Part shown: one piece after another, positions 11,114-18,262 of the stretch
How the letters are laid out: each line of letters begins with the position of its first letter
How positions within the stretch are numbered: the first letter of the stretch is position 1
Assembly: GCA_002343425.1 (NCBI GenBank)
Contig: DDSO01000045.1
Location: 17,157-81,156 of the forward strand
Reading direction: 5' to 3'
DNA: 64,000 nt
Source: Brevundimonas sp. UBA2388
GTDB taxonomy: Bacteria > Pseudomonadota > Alphaproteobacteria > Caulobacterales > Caulobacteraceae
The notes under the pieces: generated by a model
Seen by the model: only the letters and a program-made list of their open reading frames with translations
Told to the model about the DNA's origin: nothing
Database searches by the model: none
Program-made: the position numbers and the translations under genes

Positions 11114-11851
11114 ATGAAGCCGACCAAGGTCCGTCCCGGGGCCCGCCCGAAAGCCGCGCCCAAACGCCCCGCCGTCATGACCGGGGCGATGGTCCCCGTG
11201 CTGGGCTGGCCGCCCGACGATGACCGGGTCGAGGCGATCTTCGAGCGGCTGGCGCGGATCATGCCGGAGCCGAAGACCGAGCTCAGCTTCTCAAGCCCCT
11301 ATACGCTGGTGGTCGCCGTCGCCCTCTCGGCCCAGGCCACCGACGTTTCGGTCAACAAGGCCACGGACAAACTGTTCGCCGTCGCCGACACGCCCGCGAA
11401 GATGCTGGAACTGGGGGAGGCGGGGCTGGTCCCCTATATCGCCTCCATCGGCCTGTATCGCGGCAAGGCGAAGAACGTCATCGCCCTGAGCCGGATCGTG
11501 CTGGAACAGCATGGCGGCGAGGTGCCGCTGAACCGCGCCGACCTCCAGGCGCTGCCCGGCGTCGGCCGCAAGACCGCCAGCGTGGTGCTCAACGAACTGG
11601 GCATCGAGGCCGCCATCGCCGTCGACACCCATGTGTTCCGCGTCTCCCACCGCCTCGGCCTCGCCAATGCCGCCACGCCGGACAAGGTCGAGGCACAGCT
11701 GTTCCGCGTCGTGCCCGAGCACTGGCTGCCCAAGGCCCACCACTGGCTGATCCTGCACGGCCGCTACACCTGTACGGCGCGGAAGCCGAAATGCGGAGGG
11801 TGTGTGATCAGCGACCTGTGTCCGTCCGGCCTGTTGTTGGGGGCAGGCTGA
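11114..11851 (+). CDS. nth: Endonuclease III
   Basis: DNA glycosylase/AP lyase for oxidised pyrimidines in base-excision repair. The helix-hairpin-helix is LPGVGRKTASVVLNE, with catalytic Lys153 in GVGRKTA and Asp171 in VDTHVFRVS; their 18-residue spacing equals that of E. coli Nth (120/138). The C-terminal [4Fe-4S] loop is complete: C-x6-C-x2-C-x5-C (CTARKPKC..C.....C). At 245 residues it has an N-terminal extension of about 30 basic residues relative to E. coli (211 aa), as in many alphaproteobacteria. ATG 11114 opens this extension; a shorter start is possible at the internal ATG near 11177. Confidence 0.96.
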   Translation: MKPTKVRPGARPKAAPKRPAVMTGAMVPVLGWPPDDDRVEAIFERLARIMPEPKTELSFSSPYTLVVAVALSAQATDVSVNKATDKLFAVADTPAKMLELGEAGLVPYIASIGLYRGKAKNVIALSRIVLEQHGGEVPLNRADLQALPGVGRKTASVVLNELGIEAAIAVDTHVFRVSHRLGLANAATPDKVEAQLFRVVPEHWLPKAHHWLILHGRYTCTARKPKCGGCVISDLCPSGLLLGAG

Positions 11852-11936
11852 CCACATGTCGCCGCCAAACGGCGCATCCGGGGGGGATGCTGCGGCGTAA
11901 ATCAGAACAACAACCTCCAATCAAGGAGCCCTGATC

Positions 11937-12341
11937 ATGCGTGTCGCCTTGTCCGCCGCCCTTTGTCTGTCGCTGGCTGCCGCCGCGGTCCCGGCCGCCT
12001 ATGCTGCGCCGGCCCAGTTGTTTTACTCGACCAGCAACACCAGCATTCCGCCGTCGCAGAGCTTTCTGCTGGGCGGTGATCAGCGCCGTCCCTTGCGAGT
12101 GATCGGAACCAATACCGGTCCGGTTGCGGTTGATGTGGCGGCTGTAACCGCTTCGGGCGAGACCCTGATTGCGCGCGTGGCGCCGGGCGAGGGTTTCAAC
12201 GCGGTCTTCCCGCGCGAGACGACGGCGCGGATCACCAACCTGTCGTCCGATGCTGTCGCGCGAGTACAGGTGCGTTTTTCGGCCGATACCTCGGCAGTCG
12301 GGATGCGCTACATCGGGCCCGGCGCGGGCACCGCCGACTAG
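11937..12341 (+). CDS. Small exported protein of unknown function
   Basis: 134-residue protein with a typical Sec signal peptide (MRVALSAALCLSLAAAAVPA, cleavage after AYA near residue 24). The mature domain of about 110 residues is rich in Val, Thr and Ser and has alternating polar/hydrophobic residues (TNTGPVAVDVAAVTASGETL), suggesting a small immunoglobulin-like beta-sandwich. ATG 11937 follows AAGGAG at 11924-11929 with good spacing. It ends 4 bases inside the convergent ATP-grasp gene. No family recognised. Confidence 0.78.
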   Translation: MRVALSAALCLSLAAAAVPAAYAAPAQLFYSTSNTSIPPSQSFLLGGDQRRPLRVIGTNTGPVAVDVAAVTASGETLIARVAPGEGFNAVFPRETTARITNLSSDAVARVQVRFSADTSAVGMRYIGPGAGTAD

Positions 12342-13213
12342 ACAGGGAGGCGCGCTCTCACCGCCTCCGCAAACCGTCTCCCGCCCTCCGGCGCCGATCC
12401 CAGGTAGAAGTCCGGCTCGATCAGCTCGGCCTCCATCAACAGCCAGCCGCCGTCGGCGTCCGGGGCCATGTCGATGCGGGCGTAGAGCAGGTCCTCGCCG
12501 ATCGCCGCCAGCGTCTGTTCCGCCAGCGCCAGCGCGCCCGCCGGCGGCTCCGGCAGGGCGACATAGCCGCCGCCGTACTGGACCTGGACCCGGAACTCGC
12601 CCGGAACCGGCCGCTTGTTGACGACGTGGCTGAGCCGGCCGCCGAAGAAGAGCAGGGAGGTTTCGCCCTCGTTCTCGATGCTCGGCAGATAGGGCTGGAT
12701 CATCGCCGGCCCCTCAGGCGCCCCGACCATGGGCTCGCCCCGCGCCAGCCGCAGCGTCTTGTAGGCCCCGCCCGAGACGCGCGGCTTGACCACGATCTGG
12801 TCGGCCCCGAACCGGTCGAAGGCGGCGTCGGCGTCCGCCTGTGTCGGCCCGTCGATCCAGACCGTGTCGGGCATGGCCACGCCCTGCTCCGCCAGCCGCC
12901 CCAGATAGGATTTGTCCGAATTCCAGCCCAGCACGGACGGCGGGTTCAACATCTTCACCCCCGCCGCTTCCCAGGTCGCGCAGGCCTGCATCCAGAGGGC
13001 GTGATCCCGGTGATAGCCCCACGCAATCAGCGGCAGGACCAGCGGAAACCGCGTCAGGCCCGAAGCGTCTTCGATGTGGTCCGTCCAGGCCGTCGGAACC
13101 GCCGTCAGCCCGGCCGTCGCGAGGGCCTCGGCCAGTCGCTCCAGCACCCCGGGCCACTGGCCGGCATAGGAGGAATCGGCGGCGTCGGGGGTCAGGACGG
13201 CGATCTCGGTCAT
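12338..13213 (-). CDS. ATP-grasp domain protein (RimK-like)
   Basis: 291-residue protein with a RimK/GshB-type ATP-grasp fold, an ATP-dependent carboxylate-amine ligase. Visible features are NSDKSYLGRLAEQGVAMPDT before the ATP-binding part, VVKPRVSGGAYKT as the lysine/Gly-rich loop, MIQPYLPSIENEGETSLLFF, then RIDMAPDADGGWLLMEAELIEPDFYL with the Mg-binding Glu/Glu. The substrate is unknown; stand-alone members of this group make small amide-bonded metabolites or modify proteins. It is divergent from the adenosine kinase gene (116 bases apart) and overlaps the convergent exported-protein gene by 4 bases. Confidence 0.83.
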   Translation of the reverse strand: MTEIAVLTPDAADSSYAGQWPGVLERLAEALATAGLTAVPTAWTDHIEDASGLTRFPLVLPLIAWGYHRDHALWMQACATWEAAGVKMLNPPSVLGWNSDKSYLGRLAEQGVAMPDTVWIDGPTQADADAAFDRFGADQIVVKPRVSGGAYKTLRLARGEPMVGAPEGPAMIQPYLPSIENEGETSLLFFGGRLSHVVNKRPVPGEFRVQVQYGGGYVALPEPPAGALALAEQTLAAIGEDLLYARIDMAPDADGGWLLMEAELIEPDFYLGSAPEGGRRFAEAVRARLPV

Positions 13214-13329
13214 GAGCGGCTCAGACCAGAAAGCCGCCCGGTCCGCAACATGGCTCTGCTTGTCCGTCCATAAGGGAAAACCGGCCCCCGACTGGCCATT
13301 CCGCCGCGCGCCCGCTATGGCCCCCGCTC

Positions 13330-14346
13330 ATGACCCAAGCCCCCACCTACGACGTCTGCGCCGTCGGCAACGCCATCGTCGACGTCCTCGCCCCCTGCGA
13401 TCCCGCCTTCCTGACGGCCCAGGGCCTGACCGCCGGCTCGATGCAGCTGGTCGATGCGCAACAGAGCGCCGCCCTCTACGCCGCCATGGCCGCGGGCGTT
13501 GAGGCCTCGGGCGGGTCGGCGGGCAATACGGTTGCCGGCGTCGGCAGCTTCGGCGGCCGTGCGGCCTATATCGGCAAGGTGGCCGACGACATGCTGGGCG
13601 GCGTCTTCACCCATGACATCCACGCCGTCGGCGTCCATTTCGAGACCCCGCCGCTGCACGACGGGGCCGCCATGGGCCTCGCCACCGGCGTCTGCATGAT
13701 CAATGTCACGCCCGATGGCCAGCGCACCATGTGCACCTTCCTCGGCGCCGCCAACCAGCTTGAGGCCGCCGACATCGACGCGGACCTGATCGGCGCCTCG
13801 GCCATCGTCTATCTGGAAGGCTATCTGTTCGATCCGGCCCCGGCCCGCGTCGCCTTCGAGGCCGCCGCCGCCGCTGCCCACGCCGCCGGCCGCAAGGTCG
13901 CCATCACCCTGTCCGACACCTTCGTCGTCGCCCGCTGGCGCGCCGAACTGCTGGCCTTCATCGAGGCCTCGGCCGACATCGTCCTGGCCAATGAGGGCGA
14001 ACTGGCCGCCCTGTTCGAAACGGACGACTTCGACGCCGGCGCATCGCGGCTTGCGTCAATGGTTGACGTCGCCGCCATCACCCGCGGAGAATCCGGTTCG
14101 GTGGTCGTCTCGGGCGATCAACGCGTCGCCATCGCCGTCGTCCCCGTCGACAAGGTGGTCGACACCACCGGCGCCGGCGACCAGTACGCCGCCGGCTTCC
14201 TGCTCGGCCTCGCCCGCGGCCTGTCGCTGGAAGATGCCGGCAAGCTGGGGTCGTTGGCGGCCGCCGAAGTCATCGCCCACTGGGGTCCGCGGCCGATGAC
14301 GTCGCTGGAGAAGCTGGCGAAGGATGCGGGGCTGACGCTGGAGTAG
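13330..14346 (+). CDS. Adenosine kinase (PfkB family)
   Basis: 338-residue PfkB sugar/nucleoside kinase. It has the N-terminal YDVCAVGNAIVDVLAPCD, the GGSAGNTVAGVGSFGG substrate/dimer motif and the C-terminal signature DTTGAGDQYAAGF with catalytic base Asp284. Alphaproteobacterial members of this subgroup are annotated as adenosine kinase (adenosine to AMP); inosine or another nucleoside remains possible. Its stop codon TAG (14344-14346) falls on the first bases of a palindromic repeat that separates it from the convergent Smr gene. Confidence 0.9.
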   Translation: MTQAPTYDVCAVGNAIVDVLAPCDPAFLTAQGLTAGSMQLVDAQQSAALYAAMAAGVEASGGSAGNTVAGVGSFGGRAAYIGKVADDMLGGVFTHDIHAVGVHFETPPLHDGAAMGLATGVCMINVTPDGQRTMCTFLGAANQLEAADIDADLIGASAIVYLEGYLFDPAPARVAFEAAAAAAHAAGRKVAITLSDTFVVARWRAELLAFIEASADIVLANEGELAALFETDDFDAGASRLASMVDVAAITRGESGSVVVSGDQRVAIAVVPVDKVVDTTGAGDQYAAGFLLGLARGLSLEDAGKLGSLAAAEVIAHWGPRPMTSLEKLAKDAGLTLE

Positions 14347-14409
14347 TGGTTAGTGGCTAGTGGCTAGTGGTGGGTGCCAGGAGCCACCAACCACTAGCCA
14401 CTAACCACT
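14345..14409. repeat. TAGTGG-heptamer palindrome, copy A (minimal, no core)
   Basis: Two perfect 19-bp inverted arms (14345-14363 and 14391-14409) built from near-tandem TAGTGGT/TAGTGGC heptamers around a short centre that could itself pair (GGTGGGTGCC..). It fills the whole gap between two convergent genes: the kinase stop lies in the left arm and the Smr stop begins on the last base of the right arm. In RNA it would form a strong bidirectional hairpin. It belongs with copies at 16.98, 35.99, 38.52 and 47.98 kb but lacks their core. Confidence 0.9.
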
Positions 14410-14954
14410 CAGTTCCTCCGGATCGTCACATACAGCGCACCGTCCCCGCCATGATGGCGGGCAGCCGAGGCGAACCCCGACACGACCCCGCGCAGGGCCG
14501 GGCCCTGCAGCCATTCGTGCACCGAGGCGCGGATGACGCCCGTGCCGCCGCGCCGGCCCTGTCCCGTTACGACCAGCACCGAGCGATAGCCGCGCGCCTG
14601 GGCTCCGATCAGGAAGGCCGTGAGGGCGTCCTGGGCCTGGAAGCGGCCATAGCCGTGCAGGTCGATCCTGGCCTCGATCGGATCCCGCTCGCGCGACAGC
14701 CGCCGCTGGCGGCGCGGTTCCAATTCCTCGGGATGGCCCCGGGGACGGGCGGGCGCAGAAACGACGGGGGAATACGGGGTCGGGACCGCGCGTGGCTTCG
14801 CCGGCCCCCGGGGCAGGGGCGCGGCGGGGGGATCGACCACGGCGGCGCCCGGGGTGACCAGGGCCGCCTTCTTCGGCCTGCGGGGGGTGACCGATCCGGC
14901 GACGCGGGCCCAGATGCGGCGGTCGTCGGGGCTCAGGTCGTCGCGGCGGCTCAT
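14409..14954 (-). CDS. Smr domain protein (MutS2-type Smr nuclease fold)
   Basis: 181-residue protein with a Pro/Arg-rich, probably disordered N-terminal half and a C-terminal Smr domain. Smr motifs: IDLHGYGRFQAQDAL (DLHG), VLVVTGQGRRGGTGVIR (the TGxG loop), and HHGGDGALYVTIRR at the end. Such stand-alone Smr proteins are DNA or RNA nickases/binders. The ATG (14954) overlaps the stop of the upstream XRE gene by four bases, so the two are translationally coupled. Confidence 0.9.
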   Translation of the reverse strand: MSRRDDLSPDDRRIWARVAGSVTPRRPKKAALVTPGAAVVDPPAAPLPRGPAKPRAVPTPYSPVVSAPARPRGHPEELEPRRQRRLSRERDPIEARIDLHGYGRFQAQDALTAFLIGAQARGYRSVLVVTGQGRRGGTGVIRASVHEWLQGPALRGVVSGFASAARHHGGDGALYVTIRRN

Positions 14955-15211
14955 GTCGTGCCGGGGGCGTTCCCGTCCGGATCCTCGTCCGAGCCGACGT
15001 CCTGCGGCCCCGGCGTCTGAACCAGCAGGTCGCCCGGCTGGCAGTTCAGTTCACGGCACAGCGCGTCCAGGGTGGTGAAGCGGATCGCCCGCGCCTTGCC
15101 GGTCTTGAGGATCGACAGATTGGCCAGGGTCACGCCGACGCGGTCGGCCAGTTCGGTCAACGACATGCGCCGTTCGAGGAGAATGCGGTCAAGCTGTACG
15201 CGGATGGCCAT
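14951..15211 (-). CDS. XRE-family (Cro/CI) helix-turn-helix regulator
   Basis: 86-residue one-domain regulator of the YozG type. The helix-turn-helix spans about residues 15-55 (MSLTELADRVGVTLANLSILKTGKARAIRFTTLD; the second helix is recognition), followed by CRELNCQPGDLLV and an acidic tail. YozG-type regulators usually sit beside a DUF2975 membrane protein, as here (next gene upstream on the same strand, 24 bases apart). They probably form a membrane-linked regulatory pair; the target is unknown. Confidence 0.9.
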   Translation of the reverse strand: MAIRVQLDRILLERRMSLTELADRVGVTLANLSILKTGKARAIRFTTLDALCRELNCQPGDLLVQTPGPQDVGSDEDPDGNAPGTT

Positions 15212-15235
15212 GGGGGATGCTCTAACTCAACACGC

Positions 15236-15826
15236 TCAGATCGTCAGTTCAGATTCGCGCCGCAGCCGGGCGCCTTCGCGGAAGACTTCGGCCAGGACGA
15301 AGACGACCAGCACGGAAAAGGCGGGGGTGACCAGGTCGAACAGGCTGGGCGGCTCCAGGGCGCCGCGCACCAGCCGCGAGACCAGGGTCTGGCCGATCCA
15401 GGCGCCCCCGGTCACCGTGGCCAAGGTCAGGCCGATCTGTTTCAGCCGGCTGACGTTGGCGGGCTGGAAAGGGTCGCCGATGCGCAGCGAGTGGACGATG
15501 CGGCGCAGGTGGCGAAGGATCAGGGCGAAACCGGCGAAATAGCCCGCGAAGGCGCCGACCCCGAACAGGAAATAGGCGCGCGGAACGGGCACGCTGGTGC
15601 CGCCGTCTTCCGAGGTCGCGATCAGGTCAAGCGGACCCATCGGAACGAAGGCGATGAACAGAAAGATGAGGATGGCGCCGAGCGTGAGCAGCGCCAGGAT
15701 CCAGAAGGCGGCCCCGAGGGCGACGCCGAGAAGGCTGGACATGGATCCGGGACCGAGGGCCGGAAGGGCCGGGGTCCGGACGAAAGGCACGCGGATCCCG
15801 ATCGAAGACGACTTCGGGAAGCGCAT
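15236..15826 (-). CDS. DUF2975 membrane protein
   Basis: 196-residue integral membrane protein with four hydrophobic segments (about residues 30-60, 85-110, 130-150 and 165-185) and the DUF2975 hallmark HLRRIVHSLRIGDPFQPANVSRLKQIG. I chose ATG 15826 because AGAAAGG lies just upstream at good spacing; the open frame to 15898 adds an unlikely Pro/Arg-rich leader. It is followed by the XRE regulator, the standard pairing for this family, suggesting a membrane-tethered input to that regulator. Confidence 0.85.
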   Translation of the reverse strand: MRFPKSSSIGIRVPFVRTPALPALGPGSMSSLLGVALGAAFWILALLTLGAILIFLFIAFVPMGPLDLIATSEDGGTSVPVPRAYFLFGVGAFAGYFAGFALILRHLRRIVHSLRIGDPFQPANVSRLKQIGLTLATVTGGAWIGQTLVSRLVRGALEPPSLFDLVTPAFSVLVVFVLAEVFREGARLRRESELTI

Positions 15827-15907
15827 TGGTCGACCTTTCTGGATCAGGGGGCCGGTCGGCGGGGCGAGGATGCCGCGCGGGGTCCGGCGAACCCACACGC
15901 GGTCTTA

Positions 15908-15937
15908 TTCATCGCGATTGTCATGCCGATCGTCAAA
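15908..15937 (-). promoter_or_regulatory. Possible promoter of the DUF2975-XRE-smr operon
   Basis: On the minus strand TTGACG (15936-15931) is followed 18 bases later by ATGAAT (15913-15908), about 80 bases upstream of the DUF2975 start. This is a loose match to the housekeeping -35/-10 pattern, found by eye only. Confidence 0.3.
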
Positions 15938-16010
15938 GCTCCTGTGAGACTTTTCCGTGTGGCCTGCCGCCCTTCGGGCTATTTGAGGCCGGACTGTCAG
16001 GCTGATCGCC

Positions 16011-16034
16011 GTTCTGGCCAAGCGTGGCCAGAAC
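16011..16034. terminator. Perfect 10-bp hairpin after the 38-aa gene
   Basis: GTTCTGGCCA, loop AGCG, TGGCCAGAAC: a perfect 10-bp stem with a four-base loop, starting 5 bases after the minus-strand small gene. There is no T-run, so it may act as an RNA-stabilising hairpin or a weak terminator rather than a classic one. Confidence 0.6.
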
Positions 16035-16038
16035 GAAA

Positions 16039-16155
16039 TCAGAAGCTCTGGACCAGGGTGGCGACCAGGGCGGTCGGCAGGGCGGCGAGCAGGAAGGCGT
16101 TGAGGATGCCGTGGCCGACCTTCTCGATGAAGTTGGTAGCGCTCATGGTGTTCAT
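16039..16155 (-). CDS. Small hydrophobic protein (38 aa)
   Basis: A 38-codon gene starting at ATG 16155, with GGAG seven bases upstream on the minus strand. The product has a polar N-terminus (MNTMSATNFIEKVGHG) and one hydrophobic helix (ILNAFLLAALPTALVATLV), so it is a predicted single-pass membrane or membrane-active peptide. It stands alone, is followed by a perfect hairpin and is preceded by an AT-rich region with a 17-bp palindrome, unlike the surrounding GC-rich DNA. No family recognised; a toxin-like or stress-induced membrane peptide is possible but unproven. Confidence 0.65.
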   Translation of the reverse strand: MNTMSATNFIEKVGHGILNAFLLAALPTALVATLVQSF

Positions 16156-16308
16156 AGTCGTTCTCCGTTGGACCTGAGTGAGGATGTTTTCACCCTCGTT
16201 ATGTTGTTCCGCTGCATCGATCTTGCCGGTATTGGCCCGATCGGGGAACGTCGCGGCGTCCGTCCTTGAAGACATAGATAGGCCGTGCTCTGAGAAAAGG
16301 CACGTTAC

Positions 16309-16325
16309 ATATCGTTTAACGATAT
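16309..16325. promoter_or_regulatory. 17-bp palindrome, candidate operator
   Basis: ATATCGTT-T-AACGATAT: perfect 8-bp arms around one base in a locally AT-rich stretch between the divergent 38-aa gene and rdgB. Size and symmetry fit a dimeric regulator site. It is 154 bases upstream of the small gene start and 41 bases upstream of the rdgB start. Confidence 0.5.
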
Positions 16326-16365
16326 TAAACTTTGGCAATGGATTGTTTCGGAGCGCGTGATCGGG

Positions 16366-16968
16366 ATGAAACTGAAGCTTATCAAGGGGATGCGGCTGGT
16401 CGTCGCGACCCATAATCCCGGCAAGGCCGTCGAGATCGATGCGCTTCTGGGCGGACATTACGCGGTGGTCACCGCCGCCAGCCTGAATCTGCCCGAACCG
16501 GACGAGACCGAGAGCACATTTGTCGGCAACGCCCTGCTGAAAGCGCGCCATGCGGCCGACCGTTCGGGCGAGGTCGCCCTCGCCGATGACTCCGGCCTGT
16601 CGGTTGCGGCGCTGGACGGGGCGCCGGGCATATTCTCCGCGCGCTGGGCCGGACCCGACAAGGATTTCGCCTTCGCCATGCGCCGCGTCGAGGAGCGGCT
16701 GGAGGAGACCGGCTCATCCGACCGCCGCGCCTGGTTCACCTCGGCCCTCGCCGTGGCCTGGCCCGACGGACCGGCCGTGGTGGTCGAGGGGCGGGTCGAC
16801 GGCCAGCTGACCTTCCCCCCGCGCGGAGACCGCGGCTTCGGCTACGATCCCATCTTCATCCCTGACGGCCGCGACCAGACCTTCGGCGAGCTTGACCCGG
16901 CGCTGAAGGATTCCATCAGCCATCGGGCCGCAGCGTTTGCGAAGCTGAAGGCGGCTTTGATGGAGTGA
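16366..16968 (+). CDS. rdgB: XTP/dITP pyrophosphatase (RdgB/HAM1)
   Basis: 200-residue enzyme hydrolysing non-canonical purine nucleoside triphosphates (dITP, XTP) to keep them out of DNA. Family motifs: [24 protein letters not shown] [36 protein letters not shown] and [12 protein letters not shown], ending with SHRAAA. ATG 16366 is preferred (GGAG at 16350-16353); GTG 16357 and ATG 16390 (MRLVVATHN) are alternatives. The stop TGA is at the edge of a TAGTGG-type palindrome, and hemW follows on the same strand. Confidence 0.94.
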   Translation: MKLKLIKGMRLVVATHNPGKAVEIDALLGGHYAVVTAASLNLPEPDETESTFVGNALLKARHAADRSGEVALADDSGLSVAALDGAPGIFSARWAGPDKDFAFAMRRVEERLEETGSSDRRAWFTSALAVAWPDGPAVVVEGRVDGQLTFPPRGDRGFGYDPIFIPDGRDQTFGELDPALKDSISHRAAAFAKLKAALME

Positions 16969-17090
16969 GTGGCGAGTGATTAGTGGTTAGTGGGTAGTGA
17001 TTGCCGCATCTCTGCCAGCGGAAGGGCGGCGCCGCCCGCGCTGTCGCACAGCTGCTGGCCAGCCACGAACCACTAACCACCAATCACCGA
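16967..17090. repeat. TAGTGG-heptamer palindrome, copy B (inverted core)
   Basis: Left arm 16976-16993 and right arm 17070-17087 are inverted 18-mers with one mismatch, made of GTGATTAGTGGTTAGTGG-type heptamers. Between them lies a core of about 66 bases that is the reverse complement of the cores in copies C, D and E (shared GGCAG..GCGGCAATC and GCCGCCCTTCCGCTGGCAG). It starts at the rdgB stop and ends 9 bases before the hemW ATG. Confidence 0.9.
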
Positions 17091-17098
17091 CGGCCCCC

Positions 17099-18259
17099 AT
17101 GCCCTCCGTCCCAGACCCCGCCACCGACCTCGCCCTCTACGTCCACTGGCCCTACTGCGCCCGCATCTGCCCCTATTGCGACTTCAATGTCGTGCGGGAC
17201 CGGGGCCGGGTCGAGGAACAGGCCGGTCTCGTCGCCGCCATCCTTGCCGACATGGAGGCGCAGGCCGAACTGACCGGTCCGCGCCGGCTGGCCTCGATCT
17301 TCTTCGGCGGCGGCACCCCCTCCCTGATGGCGCCCCACGCCGTGGCCGCCGTCATCGACCGCGCCCGGATCCTGTTCCCGCCGCGAGGCCCGATCGAGAT
17401 CACGCTCGAGGCCAATCCCACCGACGCCGAGGCGGCCCGGTTCGCGGCCCTGGGCGAGGCCGGGGTCAACCGCCTGTCCATGGGGGTGCAGGCGCTGGAC
17501 GACGCGGCCCTGGCCTTCCTGGGCCGCAACCATTCGGCGGACGAGGCCCGCCGCGCCGTCGCCGTCGCCGCCCGCGCCTTTCCCCGCCTGTCCATCGACC
17601 TGATCTACGCGAGGCCGGACCAGACCATCGCCGGCTGGCGCGCCGAACTGACCGGGGCCATCGACATGGGCTTCGAACACGTCTCACCGTATCAGCTGAC
17701 CATAGAGCCCACGACCGCCTTCGGCCGCGCCGTCGCCCGCGGCGCCTGGGCCCCGCCGGATGAGGACTTGTCCGCCGCCCTCTATGAGGCCACCCAGACC
17801 GTTCTCGAGGCCGCCGGCTTCGACGCCTATGAGGTCTCCAACCACGCGCGGGGCGAGGCAGCCCGGTCGGCCCACAATCTCCACGTCTGGCGCGGCGGCG
17901 ACTATCTGGGCGTCGGGCCGGGGGCGCATGGGCGGCTGACGCTGGCCGGCGCACGGACGGCGACCGTCGCGCACAGGGGTATCGGGGCCTATGTCGCCGG
18001 AGTCGCGGCGGGGTCGCCCTGGAGCGAGCGGGCGGCGCAGTCGGATCGGGACGCGGCCGAGGAGAAGGTGTTGCTGGGCCTTCGCACGGTCGAGGGCGTG
18101 GCGCTCATCGATCTGGCGGTGCTGGGCCGGACGGCTGAGGCCGAACCGCTGGCCGGGTTGATCGGAGATGGCTTCCTCGAAACCGAAACAGGCCGCCTCA
18201 GGGCCACGGCGGCCGGCCGGCCTGTACTGGACGGGGTGCTGAAGGCCCTGCTGGTCTGA
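17099..18259 (+). CDS. hemW: Radical SAM heme chaperone HemW
   Basis: 386-residue HemW (formerly called coproporphyrinogen oxidase-like), a cytoplasmic radical SAM protein that binds heme and delivers it to targets. The cluster-binding motif is Cys20-x3-Cys24-x2-Cys27 followed by DFN, the form typical of HemW rather than HemN. FFGGGTPSLM and MGVQALDD follow, and the C-terminal HemN_C domain covers about residues 300-386. ATG 17099 is chosen because it starts directly before the conserved LALYVHWPYC; the open frame upstream reads through a palindromic repeat. Its end is 3 bases from the convergent oxidase gene. Confidence 0.94.
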   Translation: MPSVPDPATDLALYVHWPYCARICPYCDFNVVRDRGRVEEQAGLVAAILADMEAQAELTGPRRLASIFFGGGTPSLMAPHAVAAVIDRARILFPPRGPIEITLEANPTDAEAARFAALGEAGVNRLSMGVQALDDAALAFLGRNHSADEARRAVAVAARAFPRLSIDLIYARPDQTIAGWRAELTGAIDMGFEHVSPYQLTIEPTTAFGRAVARGAWAPPDEDLSAALYEATQTVLEAAGFDAYEVSNHARGEAARSAHNLHVWRGGDYLGVGPGAHGRLTLAGARTATVAHRGIGAYVAGVAAGSPWSERAAQSDRDAAEEKVLLGLRTVEGVALIDLAVLGRTAEAEPLAGLIGDGFLETETGRLRATAAGRPVLDGVLKALLV

Positions 18260-18262
18260 CGC

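Noticed and set aside
16997-17098. N-terminal extension of HemW through the upstream repeat
   Set aside because: The extra residues come from the palindrome and precede the conserved start; ATG 17099 gives the standard length.
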